A DNA stretch of 64,000 nucleotides from assembly GCA_021186555.1 (NCBI GenBank), contig JAJKFL010000014.1, forward strand, positions 42,087,200 through 42,151,199. Direction: 5' to 3'. Shown here piece by piece: positions 21,479-32,049 of the stretch; position 1 is the first letter of the stretch; each line of letters opens with the position of its first letter. Source of the stretch: Reticulitermes speratus. Its lineage: Eukaryota; Arthropoda; Insecta; Blattodea; Rhinotermitidae. Under the pieces are notes generated by a model that was given only the letters and a program-made list of their open reading frames with translations, was not told the DNA's origin and made no database searches. The translations under genes and the position numbers were made by a program.

Positions 21479-21524
21479 ACCCCTATACGTATTTCGGTGG
21501 TTTAAAACACCATCTTCAGGGGGT
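21479..21524 (-). ncRNA. Hammerhead-type ribozyme motif (left arm)
   Basis: Reverse strand: stem I ACCCC, core CTGAAGA, stem II GGTG...CACC, core GAAA, palindromic stem III ATACGTAT, A at the cleavage position, stem I GGGGT. Five perfect stem I pairs. The stem I and III sequences differ from the other families, yet the complementarity is kept. Confidence 0.62.
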
Positions 21525-22140
21525 CGTGGAGATTAAAATACATAGACTTACAGTTATTACATATGTGGTTATATTTATATATGTAGAATATGAGTGGGCT
21601 AGTATTGCTCACTTCGTACAGTATGTAAAATTATGTAAAATTACTATAAAATGAATTAAAGGCTGTTAAAATGATTACATAGTTTGTAGTTTTCCTGAAA
21701 ATTATTGGCAGTTTGGCCTTGTAGTAAGGTGGTCATCTGTGTGTACTACGTGAGCTGCAAGACGCCGGTGTTGTGCTGTTGCAGAGTGATAACTGGTACT
21801 GCTACAGCACAACACCGGCGTCATGCAGCTCACGTAGTACACACAGGTACACAAACAACACAATTTTACTATTAACCATGAATTACTTTACTATTTAAGT
21901 TATGAATTAAGTTTAATATTTCTACAGATTACCACCTTACTACAAGGCCAAACTGCCAATAATTTTCAGTAAAACTACAAACTATGTAATCATTTTAACA
22001 GCCTTTAATTCATTTTATAGTAATTTTACATAATTTTACATACTGTACGAAGTGAGCAATACTAGCCCACTCATATTCTACATATATGAATGTAACCATA
22101 TATGTAATAACTATAAGTCTATACATTTTAATCTCCACGA

Positions 22141-22186
22141 CCCCCCTGAAGATGGTGGTTTAAACCACCGAAATACGTATAGGGGT
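22141..22186 (+). ncRNA. Hammerhead-type ribozyme motif (right arm)
   Basis: Same motif as 21479-21524 in the opposite orientation: core CTGAAGA (22146-22152), GGTGG/CCACC stem II, GAAA, ATACGTAT, then GGGGT. Stem I has four C-G pairs; one extra C displaces the fifth. Confidence 0.58.
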
Positions 22187-22439
22187 ATTTTAAGAATAAA
22201 CTATTGAAAAGTTTATGTGCGTTAGTTGGTGATTTTTAAACACATCTCATTTGAAAATGCACGATAGATACGACGTTAAGCGTTATACCTGTTTCAAAAA
22301 CATTTACTGTGTTGGCAGTACATCAAGGCTCCATTCACTTCGGACGTTTCTGAGGTTCAGAAAACGCTTCGTTGTGCGTGCACTTTACTTCCCCTCTTAC
22401 CAGCTTGACTCTTCACCCCCGCGGCAACAAACCAAGTAA

Positions 22440-22722
22440 TCTGGGTCCATATTTTAACTGTTTTTCCCCTCACGGCGTAACAGACCCAAGTGGGCCAGGG
22501 ACGCCTCATTATCGACGCTTCACGATCACACTCAGACACACCACACTCGGTAGGACTCCTCTGGACGAGTGATCAGCCCGTCGCAGAGACCTCTACCTGA
22601 CAACACACAACACTCACAAGAGACAGACATCTATGCCCCCGGCGGGATTCAAACCCGCAATCCCAACAAGCGAGGAGCCACAGACGTAAGTCTTAGACCG
22701 CGCGGCCACTGGGATTGGTCAC
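22440..22722 (-). mobile_element. SINE-C, 3'-truncated or diverged
   Basis: Reverse strand: head CCAGTGGCCGCGCGGTC, B box GCGGGTTTGAATCCC, middle with GGACGAGTGATC complement blocks. It matches 18838-19080 but lacks the shared 3' body. The 3' part near 22440-22490 is different. Confidence 0.78.
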
Positions 22723-23170
22723 TACTTTAACACCCGGGCAATATCCTAAGGAAACGTTTACCTAGATTCATTTTTGGTTCAACACTGACAGGACCTTTAT
22801 GTAAAACATAAATATCACAACGTCACGCAGCCATTATGTATTGGGGGAAGGGGAGGTAACCATTCCGTCATATGTAATCGCATTCTTGGCTGGTATTCTG
22901 CAGAGGGCGTGTTTGGTTTTGGTGTTAGCAGCATGCGAAATTAAGTGTAAAGCCTAAACGGGTAATCTCTAGATTAAAACACCTTTAATTCCGCGACACC
23001 GCATACCCACTTCATCAGATATATCGGGGTTCGAATCACGTAATCACTGTCTGCCCACTTTGCTGGAATTCCAGGCAGCATCCTACACGTAACACAGCCA
23101 ATCTATCTGCAGTGAAATTCATAATCAATAATAACCATTAAAGGTCATAATCGCATTTCACGAGACGTTG
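22723..23170. other. Unique stretch, nothing recognised
   Basis: A reverse-strand CTGATGAAGTGGGTATGCGG at about 22990-23012 looks hammerhead-like but has no GAAAC partner in place. No gene seen. Confidence 0.35.
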
Positions 23171-25545
23171 TTAACCCTTCAAAGCCCTGTGGTTACCTTC
23201 TGTATCAATACGTTTAACGTTTAAAAATTCTACGTTCTGCCCACACTGTGTATTTATGTGTTTTGTGTGGATCTCAGAACAAACAGCGATTATTTCACTG
23301 TACAGCATTAACTGACTGGTTTGTATAACTGAGACGTAGTGTGTTTACTGCGCGGTACGGACTGTATTTATGTGTTTTGTGTGGATCTCAGAACAAACAG
23401 CGATTATTTCACTGTACAGCATTAACTGACTGGTTTGTATAACTGAGACGTAGTGTGTTTACTGCGCGGTACGGACTGTATTTATGTGTTTTGTGTGGAT
23501 CTCAGAACAAACAGCGATTATTTCACTGTACAACATTAACTGACTGGTTTGTATAACTGAGACGGAGTGTGTTTACTGCGCGGTACGGACTGTATTTATG
23601 TGTTTTGTGTGGATCTCAGAACAAACAGCGATTATTTCACTGTACAGCATTAACTGACTGGTTTGTATAACTGAGACGGAGTGTGTTTACTGCGCGGTAC
23701 GGACTGTATTTATGTGTTTTGTGTGGATCTCAGAACAAACAGCGATTATTTCACTGTACAGCATTAACTGACTGGTTTGTATAACTGAGACGGAGTGTGT
23801 TTACTGCGCGGTACGGACTGTATTTATGTGTTTTGTGTGGATCTCAGAACAAACAGCGATTATTTCACTGTACAACATTAACTGACTGGTTTGTATAACT
23901 GAGACGGAGTGTGTTTACTGCGCGGTACGGACTGTATTTATGTGTTTTGTGTGGATCTCAGAACAAACAGCGATTATTTCACTGTACAGCATTAACTGAC
24001 TGGTTTGTATAACTGAGAGGGAGTGTGTTTACTGCGCGGTACGGACTGTATTTATGTGTTTTGTGTGGATCTCAGAACAAACAGCGATTATTTCACTGTA
24101 CAGCATTAACTGACTGGTTTGTATAAATGAGACGGAGTGTTTACTGCGCGGTACGGACTGTATTTATGTGTTTTGTGTGGATCTCAGAACAAACAGCGAT
24201 TATTTCACTGTACAGCATTAACTGACTGGTTTGTATAACTGAGACGGAGTGTGTTTACTGCGCGGTACGGACTGTATTTATGTGTTTTGTGTGGATCTCA
24301 GAACAAACAGCGATTATTTCACTGTACAGCATTAACTGACTGGTTTGTATAAATGAGACGGAGTGTTTACTGCGCGGTACGGACTGTATTTATGTGTTTT
24401 GTGTGGATCTCAGAACAAACAGCGATTATTTCACTGTACAGCATTAACTGACTGGTTTGTATAACTGAGACGGAGTGTGTTTACTGCGCGGTACGGACTG
24501 TATTTATGTGTTTTGTGTGGATCTCAGAACAAACAGCGATTATTTCACTGTACAGCATTAACTGACTGGTTTGTATAACTGAGACGGAGTGTGTTTACTG
24601 CGCGGTACGGACTGTATTTATGTGTTTTGTGTGGATCTCAGAACAAACAGCGATTATTTCACTGTACAACATTAACTGACTGGTTTGTATAACTGAGACG
24701 GAGTGTGTTTACTGCGCGGTACGGACTGTATTTATGTGTTTTGTGTGGATCTCAGAACAAACAGCGATTATTTCACTGTACAGCATTAACTGACTGGTTT
24801 GTATAACTGAGAGGGAGTGTGTTTACTGCGCGGTACGGACTGTATTTATGTGTTTTGTGTGGATCTCAGAACAAACAGCGATTATTTCACTGTACAGCAT
24901 TAACTGACTGGTTTGTATAAATGAGACGGAGTGTTTACTGCGCGGTACGGACTGTATTTATGTGTTTTGTGTGGATCTCAGAACAAACAGCGATTATTTC
25001 ACTGTACAGCATTAACTGACTGGTTTGTATAACTGAGACGGAGTGTGTTTACTGCGCGGTACGGACTGTATTTATGTGTTTTGTGTGGATCTCAGAACAA
25101 ACAGCGATTATTTCACTGTACAGCATTAACTGACTGGTTTGTATAACTGAGACGGAGTGTGTTTACTGCGCGGTACGGACTGTATTTATGTGTTTTGTGT
25201 GGATCTCAGAACAAACAGCGATTATTTCACTGTACAGCATTAACTGACTGGTTTGTATAACTGAGACGGAGTGTGTTTACTGCGCGGTACGGACTGTATT
25301 TATGTGTTTTGTGTGGATCTCAGACACAACAGCGATTATTTCACTGTACAGCATTAACTGACTGGTTTGTATAACTGAGACGGAGTGTGTTTACTGCGCG
25401 GTACGGACTGTATTTATGTGTTTTGTGTGGATCTCAGAACAAACAGCGATTATTTCACTGTACAGCATTAACTGACTGGTTTGTATAACTGAGACGGAGT
25501 GTGTTTACTGCGCGGTACGGGCTGAATATTTATATATAATTCAGG
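23171..25545 (-). mobile_element. piggyBac-like element with 114-bp array A3
   Basis: Reverse-oriented. The left boundary is TTAA (23171-23174) followed by CCCTTCAAAG, then GTTACCTTCTGTATCAATACG, TTCTGCCCACACTGTG and about 20 units of 114 bp (23246-25520). Common variants are TACAACATT/TACAGCATT and CTGAGAGG/CTGAGACG. The right end keeps GGGCTGAATATTTATATATAATTCAG-type sequence but then diverges, and no TTAA is visible. So one end is intact and one lost. Confidence 0.82.
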
Positions 25546-25676
25546 TTATCTTAGTGTTTGAATATCACTTCGTTGTTCACTCCGTGCATTTTATTGAATT
25601 ATTGTCTAGCATTATTGACAGTAATGCACAAACGATTTTTGTTATATATTAAATTTGTGCATTACTGTTGGTACCT

Positions 25677-25916
25677 GCTAGTCAGTATCTGAAGTCTGTC
25701 TTCAAGCAAATGCTGACATGCTTGCCAAGACTCCACGTTGTTACTGCAGGCTTCTCAAGCAGCTTTCCCGATTTAAATTTAACAAAATTAATACCCTTGC
25801 TTTAAAGTAAAAGATGATTAAATTATACTTCCAAATTAGGCGCTTTAGCATTAATGTGAAATTAAAATTCCGCAGCCCTTATTTCAAGCTACTACTGTCA
25901 CCATTCTAACGTCATC
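25677..25916 (+). pseudogene. LINE 3' fragment ending ...PDLNLTKLIPLL-stop
   Basis: Homologous to 50570-50870. In both copies a short frame ends in the same peptide, PDLNLTKLIPLL here and PDLNLSKLIPLL at 50679, followed by a stop and a similar ~120-bp 3' untranslated segment (TTATTTCAAGCTACTAC). The conserved stop and frame suggest the C-terminus of a retroelement protein, but I do not recognise the family. SINE-A has inserted just downstream. The piece after that SINE (26205-26290, AGGACGAGCGGGCGAAGC) is the rest of its tail. Confidence 0.5.
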
Positions 25917-26204
25917 TTGGACCGTGCCATGGCTCAGGCGGTTATTCGCCGGCCTCTCACCGCGGAGACCCGGGTTCGATCCCAGGTCAGTCAATGTGGG
26001 ATTTGTGGTGGACAAAGTGGCACTGGTACAGGTTTTTCTCCGAGTACTTCGGTTTTCCCCTGCCAGTTTCATTCCACCGGTGCTCCATTACAAGGAAAAA
26101 CGAAAAAAAACTAACCATCTTCATCACAGGGTTGCATAATAAGCCTTAAGGCTGCGGTGCGTCCGTAGCATCTGCTGCGGGACCCTTCTCCACAAAAAAA
26201 ATTC
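25917..26204 (+). mobile_element. SINE-A (D1 tail) inserted in a LINE 3' end
   Basis: Complete copy: head CCGTGCCATGGCTCAGGCGG, B box CGGGTTCGATCCCAG, body, D1 tail (AAGGCTGCGGTGCGTCCGTA) and a short A tract. It separates 25677-25916 from 26205-26290, which are contiguous in the homologous 50570-50870 locus. Confidence 0.88.
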
Positions 26205-26321
26205 TTCTTCATACATTTTCATATTACTCCAAGCAGAAGGACGAGCGGGCGAAGCTGGGAAACCTAACAAGTGATGTTCTTTATACCCCCCCCCAATACA
26301 AGTGACTGTCACTACTCCCTT

Positions 26322-26358
<37 letters not shown>

Positions 26359-26870
26359 AGTAATTAAAAGGGTAAATATCAAACACTACACCTATTTTCC
26401 AGAACACACGGAAACTGAAAATAATTCAGGGCATCAATCAGCATGCACGTACACACACAGGTCGACAGATCGATTGCACAAGATATCGATACGACGCAGG
26501 ACCATTAACTTCGCCGCTGCGTTGCGATTAGCTGTGGGTCGCAACCAGCCTCCTATCGAACGGAATTAGGGGGTTTCCCGGCCCTGGACAAAATAACCTT
26601 TCTGTGGAGCATTATCTCAATTACTCCACACGCCTTCTCGGCGTAATTTTTAAGCGCAGATCCAACTTCTCATTTGCCCAAAATACGATATCGTTTCATC
26701 TGGCTCACCATCACGTTTATACACTGCCCACGTGTCAGTTCTAAAACTGGTCCGTACACTGCGGTTCTTGCGACATCGCCAACCAAAAGGGTGTATTTAT
26801 TTATGAAACTCTTCCATGCCTTCTACATGTCTCGCTTATCTAATGGTAAAAGTAAAGCTGTTCTATGCTT
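26205..26870. other. LINE tail remainder, then unique stretch
   Basis: 26205-26290 is the shared LINE/SINE-D2 tail, followed by a C tract and a (TC)n microsatellite at 26318-26355. From 26360 to 26870 I recognise nothing; the 72-codon forward frame has no domain. Confidence 0.5.
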
Positions 26871-26874
26871 AAAC

Positions 26875-27160
26875 TTTGGTGGGGAGACCTGAGGGAAGGA
26901 GACAACTTGGAAGACCCAGGCGTAGATGGGAGGATAATATTAAAATGGATCTTCAAGAAGTGGGATGGGGGGCATGGACTGGATTGATATGGCTCAGGAT
27001 AGGGACAGGTGGCGGGCTGTTGTGAGTGCGGTAATAAACCTTCGGGTTCCATAAAACGCGGGGAATTTCTTGACTAGCTGAGGAACTGTTAGCTTCTCAA
27101 GAAGGACTCTGCTCCATGGAGTTAGTTTAGTTCTATGCTTAATGATGTCTACGCAACACA
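26875..27160 (+). pseudogene. LINE C-terminal fragment, second family, frameshifted
   Basis: Forward frames encode [19 protein letters not shown] then, after a +1 shift near 26965, [19 protein letters not shown] and INLRVP-stop (stop at 27052-27054). This is the characteristic C-terminal tail of an insect non-LTR reverse transcriptase ([11 protein letters not shown]...AQDRDRWR). The downstream 3' region (AATTTCTTGACTAGCTGAGG, CTCAAGAAGGACTCTGC) is shared with the reverse copy at 40165-40445. Severely 5'-truncated. The opposite-strand open frames are spurious. Confidence 0.85.
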
Positions 27161-27169
27161 ACACGAAGA

Positions 27170-27390
27170 CGTATGTGGGAGTGGAGGTATACCTCCACGC
27201 ATTCTTAACCTCGTCACTAGATGGAGGTGAGTGGTAAGCTTGACACTTACCGACGGTACCCAGTAGACAGGAAAGTGTATGCGTCAGAGCCAGCCTGAAA
27301 GCTGACAAGGAAACAAAAATCTCTTGCATGTCTGGAATCGAACCCCGATTCCTCTGCTGTCAAGACCTTAGCCCAGCCACTCCTCTGACC
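27170..27390 (-). mobile_element. SINE-E copy
   Basis: Reverse strand: head GGTCAGAGGAGTGGCTGGGC, B box CGGGGTTCGATTCCAG, body ending at the GAGGTTAAGAATGCGTGG motif. It abuts the LINE fragment. Confidence 0.75.
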
Positions 27391-27494
27391 AAAATGTCAC
27401 TGATTTAATCACAGCTGAATTAATGAACGTACAAATGTCAACAGAACAAGGGCTAAGGGACAACCCTTAGGTACTGAATTAAGACAACGATTAG

Positions 27495-27763
27495 GGCCCC
27501 GCAGCAGACGCTACAGACGCACCGCAGCCTTCAGGCTTATTGTGCAACCCTGTGATAAAGATGATCAGTTTTTTTTCGTGTTTCCGTGTAATGGAGCACC
27601 GGTGGAATGATACTGACAGGGGAAAACCGAAGTATTCGGGGAAAAAACCTGTCGCAGTGCCACTTTGTTCACCACAAATCCTACATGGCCTGACCCCGGC
27701 ATCGAACCCGGGCTTCCGCGATGAGAGGCCGGCGACTAACCGCCTGAGCCATGACACGGCCAA
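27495..27763 (-). mobile_element. SINE-A (D1 tail)
   Basis: Reverse strand: head ending CCGTGTCATGGCTCAGGCGG, B box CCCGGGTTCGATGCCG, full body and D1 tail. The 106-codon reverse frame is the usual SINE-A spurious product. A (CAGTAAC)-rich stretch follows at 27766-27830. Confidence 0.88.
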
Positions 27764-28560
27764 GCAGAGTAACAATACCAATAACAGTAACCACAGTAAC
27801 CACAGTAACAACCACCACCACAGTAACCTATTTTAGTCTGTCGTTTGGTTTACATAAGCAACGCTGGGAGCAGCTGCGGAAAACACACAAAGTACGTACA
27901 AACAGCTTCCAGCCGGAAAACACTTCCCGTAATAATGTTCGACCGCCTCCAGCAGCCTAATATCCTTCTACTAGCGCACCCAACGCCCAATGCAATGCAA
28001 ACCACTGCATTTCCTGAGGTAATTCTTACCCGACTAATACTTACCCGCCTTTCCTGTATTAAAATTCTCCACGCAACACTGCACTCCGTCTCTCAAACTC
28101 TTCCACTCTCACGCTAAAGCTGCTGCTAACACTCAAACATCTCCCTCAAGTTCCCAAGAAGCCTCTCAACCGTGGAAGATCTCGTCTATAAAGATCGACA
28201 AAGTACCGGACCAGCTCAGCAGATAAAAGCTGAGACCGGTAAGAGTCTGGCCCTTCCTCGCGCCAAGTAAGCAAAAAGCACGAAGTTAACAAACCACAGA
28301 ATTACCGGAAGACCACGTCTTCAGACCGAAAATTGTCTCAAGTTTCCCCCGGGCTATCCTGTATAGACATAAAACTTCAAATATTTGACACCAGATTTAT
28401 CTCAAATTCACCTTCATTCATTATTCTGATTCTACATGCCACCAGTTGATACAGCGTCATATAAAGTAACCAAGTAATGAAAAGAAAATAATTACCTGCA
28501 CATGCCAGAAAGTATTTTGAAGCGCGATTTCAGACTTCCGCCGCGCTGTTAATGAGATAT
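27764..28560. other. CAGTAAC/CCA-rich run, then unique stretch
   Basis: 27766-27830 is a short imperfect repeat of AACCACAGTAAC type. The rest holds no recognised gene or repeat. Open frames of 98, 90 and 69 codons overlap each other and the neighbouring SINE. Confidence 0.4.
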
Positions 28561-28640
28561 TCGCTTTTCAGGTATGTTAGCGTAGAATGGTAGTGACCGA
28601 CGTTTCGGGACAACCTATCGGTCCCATTTTCAAGGGTCAA
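28530..28640 (-). mobile_element. Penelope-like tail with dead ribozyme motif
   Basis: Reverse strand: stem I TGACC/GGTCA (five perfect pairs) and stem II GGGAC...GTCCC are intact. The core reads TTGAAAA where CTGAAGA is expected, while GAAACGTC is kept. The nearby CTTCCGCCGCG also occurs near 17400 in the foldback element, supporting common ancestry. Core mutations make this copy unlikely to cleave. Confidence 0.55.
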
Positions 28641-29085
28641 GCACACTGAGAAAATCTCAACTATTTTCAGGTCCTCGCAAACAGTACCAGCTCGTGTAAA
28701 CATACATAGCAGAAAAATTCAAAGAGACAGGATAAAAAAAAATAGATTCGCGCATAAGCACCCCATATTGTCACTAGTTATTTTAAAAAAATAACTCGTA
28801 AATATTATACAACACTTACCCTGAAAGGTTTTGTTTTCGACAAGCACGTCACTGTCAAATGGGGTAACACACTTCTCATCAGTGGCCTGTCACGACGGCG
28901 AAGTGCGTTGCCGAGTGTACTCAATGCACAATATGGCACAGCTGCCATGTAATGATCGTGATTCACACACGACGAACACTGCGACATGCTCTTAACACTC
29001 AGTGCCTCTGATAGTCGAGTTGGTATTGAAACATAGACGTTCACACTACATCATCATGGCATATGTCATCTATGACTCTGGGTTA
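28641..29085. other. Unique stretch leading into the 117-bp array
   Basis: The last ~45 bp (ACTCTGGGTTACGATGAC) may be a diverged half-unit of the array that follows. A 79-codon reverse frame (28805-29044) is unrecognised. Confidence 0.35.
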
Positions 29086-29089
29086 CGAT

Positions 29090-30245
29090 GACTGCAGGAG
29101 CGGCTCCGTGATACATGGAGTGACACTTGTGAATGCAGGTTGCTCTCGGATTGTACGAACACCAGTCAATGTACATGCCATAATTGCAGCTGTGGAACGA
29201 CAGCCATGTAGGCGGAGCGTCTCCGTGATACATGGAGTGACACTTCTGAATGCAGGTTGACCACGGACTCTACGAACACCAGTCAATGAACATGCCATAA
29301 TTGCAGCTGTGGAACGACAGCCATGTAGGCGGAGCGTCTCCGTGATACATGGAGTGACACTTGTGAAAGCAGGTTGACCACGGACTCTACGAACACCAGC
29401 CAATGAACATGCCATAATTGCAGCTGTGGAACGACAGCCATGTAGGCGGAGCGTCTCCGTGATACATGGAGTGACACTTGTGAAAGCAGGTTGACCACGG
29501 ACTCTACGAACACCAGTCAATGAACATGCCATAATTGCAGCTGTGGAACGAGAGCCATGTAGGCAGAGCGTCTCCGTGATACATGGAGTGACACTTCTGA
29601 ATGCAGGTTGCTCTCGGATTGTACGACCACCAGCCAATGAACATGCCATAATTGCAGCTGTGGAACGACAGCCATGTAGGCGGAGCGTCTCCGTGATATA
29701 TGGAGTGACACTTGTGAATGCAGGTTGCCCACGGACTGTACGACAACCAGCCAATAAACATGCCATAATTGCAGCTGTGGAACGACAGCCATGTAGGCGG
29801 AGCGTCTCCGTGATACATGGAGTGACACTTGTGAATGCAGGTTGACCACGGACTCTACGAACACCAGTCAATGAACATGCCATAATTGCAGCTGTGGAAC
29901 GAGAGCCATGTAGGCGGAGCGTCTCCGTGATACATGGAGTGACACTTGTGAATGCAGGTTGACCACGGACTCTACGAACACCAGTCAATGAACATGCCAT
30001 AATTGCAGCTGTGGAACGAGAGCCATGTAGGCGGAGCGTCTCCGTGATACATGGAGTGACACTTGTGAATGCAGGTTGACCACGGACTGTACGACCACCA
30101 GCCAATGAACATGCCATAATTGCAGCTGTGGAACGAGAGCCATGTAGGCGGAGCGTCTCCGTGATACATGGAGTGACACTTGTGAATGCAGGTTGACCAC
30201 GGACTCTACGAACACCAGTCAATGAACATGCCATAATTGCAGCTG
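29090..30245 (-). repeat. 117-bp tandem array with a 383-codon open frame
   Basis: About 9.8 copies of a 117-bp unit (GGAACGACAGCCATGTAGG, GCGTCTCCGTGATACATGG, GAGTGACACTTGTGAATGC, CATGCCATAATTGCAGC). Since 117 is a multiple of three, a reverse frame of 383 codons (30234 to 29083) stays open with a 39-residue peptide repeat such as MACSLTGVRRVRGQ...TETLRLHG. Other reverse frames and one forward frame are also open for 65-115 codons. Openness in several frames argues for stop-poor satellite DNA, not a protein. Start and stop fall at the array edges. Confidence 0.93.
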
Positions 30246-30675
30246 TGGAACGAGACCGCGCAGGCTCACGTGATATCGCATAAAAATCGAGACTACCCCA
30301 ACTGAGGATTCTCGAAGTATTTCCTGACGAAAAGTTGGATCCTTACCACTTCTCGCTGAACACACAACTGTTTCCGGACGATTGTCCGCTATACATAGTG
30401 TACGTGTAACTATGAGGTGTCAATCGTATGGTGACGTGTACCTTGAAAACTAAACGTCTCGGGACAACCGTTGTATAATATTTCGGACTTTTTTTTAAAA
30501 CAAGGGATCACATTACGGAAAGCTTGTGCGCTAATTTCTTTTAATAGCGTACAAGTGAAGTATTTCAACCCCCCGCCCCCTCCCCAACTGCCAACATTAA
30601 TTAATCTTTCTCTATCCACCAACACATCCATCCAAAGTAAGTGAAATGACGATAGGGTAAACCCCGAAATACGTG
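30246..30675. other. Unique stretch, nothing recognised
   Basis: A 73-codon reverse frame has no domain. There is a CCCCCGCCCCCTCCCC run near 30571. No repeat partner in the window. Confidence 0.35.
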
Positions 30676-30677
30676 GA

Positions 30678-30876
30678 GAAAATTAATTATTTTATTCCAA
30701 CAAATGCACTACACTATTTTAGTGTTTTCTTGTCCGTACTTATGTTTCGGCACTCCTTGTGCCATCCTCAGGACTCCTGAAGATGGCACAAAGAGTGCCG
30801 AAACATGTGTAGGGACAAGAAAACACTAAAACAGTATAGTGCATTTGTTGGAATAAAATAATTAATTTTGAAATGC
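30678..30876. mobile_element. Compact foldback ribozyme element
   Basis: Two ~97-bp arms in inverted orientation almost touch (left arm 30678-30774, right arm 30777-30876). They read TTATTCCAACAAATGCACTA ... and its complement, and both contain GTGTTTTCTTGTCC or its complement. Each arm has a hammerhead-like core: CTGAGGA...GAAAC reverse at 30744-30771, CTGAAGA...GAAAC forward at 30777-30804. Stem I of the right motif is mostly pairable (GACTC with GGGAC, one wobble and one mismatch). The head-to-head junction probably removed part of stem I. Confidence 0.65.
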
Positions 30877-30903
30877 ACGGTATATATAATATAAAGTACA
30901 TGG

Positions 30904-31015
30904 ACAAAAACCTGTCCCCCGCCTCCACAAATCCAACACGGACAGCCTGGATATAACCCAGGTACCCGCGCCAAGAGGCCGGCGACAAACCCGCCTGAGC
31001 TATGGCAAGGCCTTA
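30904..31015 (-). mobile_element. SINE-A head fragment
   Basis: Reverse strand: head with GGCCTTGCCATAGCTCAGG and GTCGCCGGCCTCTTGG, then the start of the body (TTTGTGGAGGCGGGGGACAG). It stops at the foldback element edge. Diverged. Confidence 0.7.
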
Positions 31016-31490
31016 AACCTTCAAATTCGTCTAAACACTATATAACTAGAAATGGGACCGTAATGTGGCGGGTTTAACATAACGATTAAGTGCTAAACCA
31101 CGGCGTGTCTCGACCCACGATGCCTAAGAAAGTCGTCACAGTAACAGGCAGTAAATCGTAATTTTGTTGTGCCCGTAAACACAGCCGAACACCGTCGTTT
31201 CTAGCAGGAGAAAATTGATAAATATAAAACAATTTTTGTGATATCAACCAACAAATGCACATAAATGTCATAAATTCACAATAATATTTTTAAAAACACT
31301 AAACTGCTACACGTTTCGGACCCTACTGGTCCATCATCAGGGGGGTACATTAATTGCTTTTGTATAAAACAATTACTTAACAAAATTTTGAATTCACGTT
31401 TGTGTAGAAGAACAGACTGAAATTCTCCCGTGCAGAGTGAATATGTGTCACGGACAGAATTGTTACAGTACATTGGAGCAGCGCGTGATG
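31016..31490. other. Unique stretch with a hammerhead-like remnant
   Basis: At 31313-31340 the reverse strand has CTGATGA, stem II GGACC/GGTCC and GAAAC, then GTGTA. The stem I sides (ACCCC and GCAGTT) do not pair, so the copy is rearranged or 5'-truncated. Otherwise nothing recognised. Confidence 0.4.
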
Positions 31491-31504
31491 TGTTGGAGGT
31501 GTTC

Positions 31505-31707
31505 AAAGTATAATATAAATTTTTCCCGAAAATCGTGCCATTTATGAGATAATGTTGAAAAATATGGAAGAGCCAGACAGGTCACAGATGACAATATAAT
31601 ACGGCGCATGCGCTTTGCATGCTGGATAACTAAGGCTACAGACACACACTCAGAATATGTAATACTTATTGCTTTTCCACGGCAACAATGGTTACGCGAA
31701 CGCGCCT
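31505..31707 (-). mobile_element. Partial MITE of the 55899 family
   Basis: Reverse-strand match to 55899-56100. Starts at the inverted-repeat end AGGCGCGTTCGCG and continues through AAAGCAATAAG, GCGCCGTATTA and ACATTATCTCATAAA. The far end is missing. Confidence 0.75.
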
Positions 31708-32049
31708 CAATGTTACGTTTATACGTACATTGCCATTCTTGTTAGTGTTCTAGCAAGTACTACCGTATAATGCGCCGAAGGAGTACATCAAACGCCACGC
31801 TGTGTGGAACTGTCGTCGATACCTGGCTCAGTGCGTCGCCATGGTGACAAGACACGTCTCTACCGCGCCGCCAAAACATAATGAAGTCACAAAGTTCGTT
31901 CCAACATCAAACCACCCGCAGACCGCACTCATATCCGTCCCAGAGATTCGACGGTTCAGGGCGCAATTCCAAAAGAGGCAGACAGCGAGAAAAAGCGATG
32001 TAAATTGAAGAGCGGCCAGCGGTAACTGGAACAGCTCCACGTTTTAAAC
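31708..32049. other. Unique stretch, nothing recognised
   Basis: Two opposite overlapping frames of about 70 codons without domains. Ends at the target-site copy TTTTAAAC of the next element. Confidence 0.35.

Larger units (their letters stand above)
21420..22245. mobile_element. Large foldback element with two ribozyme motifs
   Basis: Arms of about 360-400 bp are inverted repeats, meeting at a short spacer near 21785-21800. The outer ends read TGTGTTCAAAAATCACCAAC on the left and its complement on the right. The right arm has an extra ~85-bp AT-rich insertion (about 21850-21932). Each arm carries a hammerhead-like motif. The inner palindrome (GTACTACGTGAGCTGCA, ACACCGGCGTC complements) is almost perfect. 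No coding region. Probably a Penelope-like inverted pair, like 17381-17790. Confidence 0.7.

Noticed and set aside
22990..23012. Hammerhead motif (reverse CTGATGAAGTGGG)
   Set aside because: There is no GAAAC at a suitable distance and no stem I pairing.
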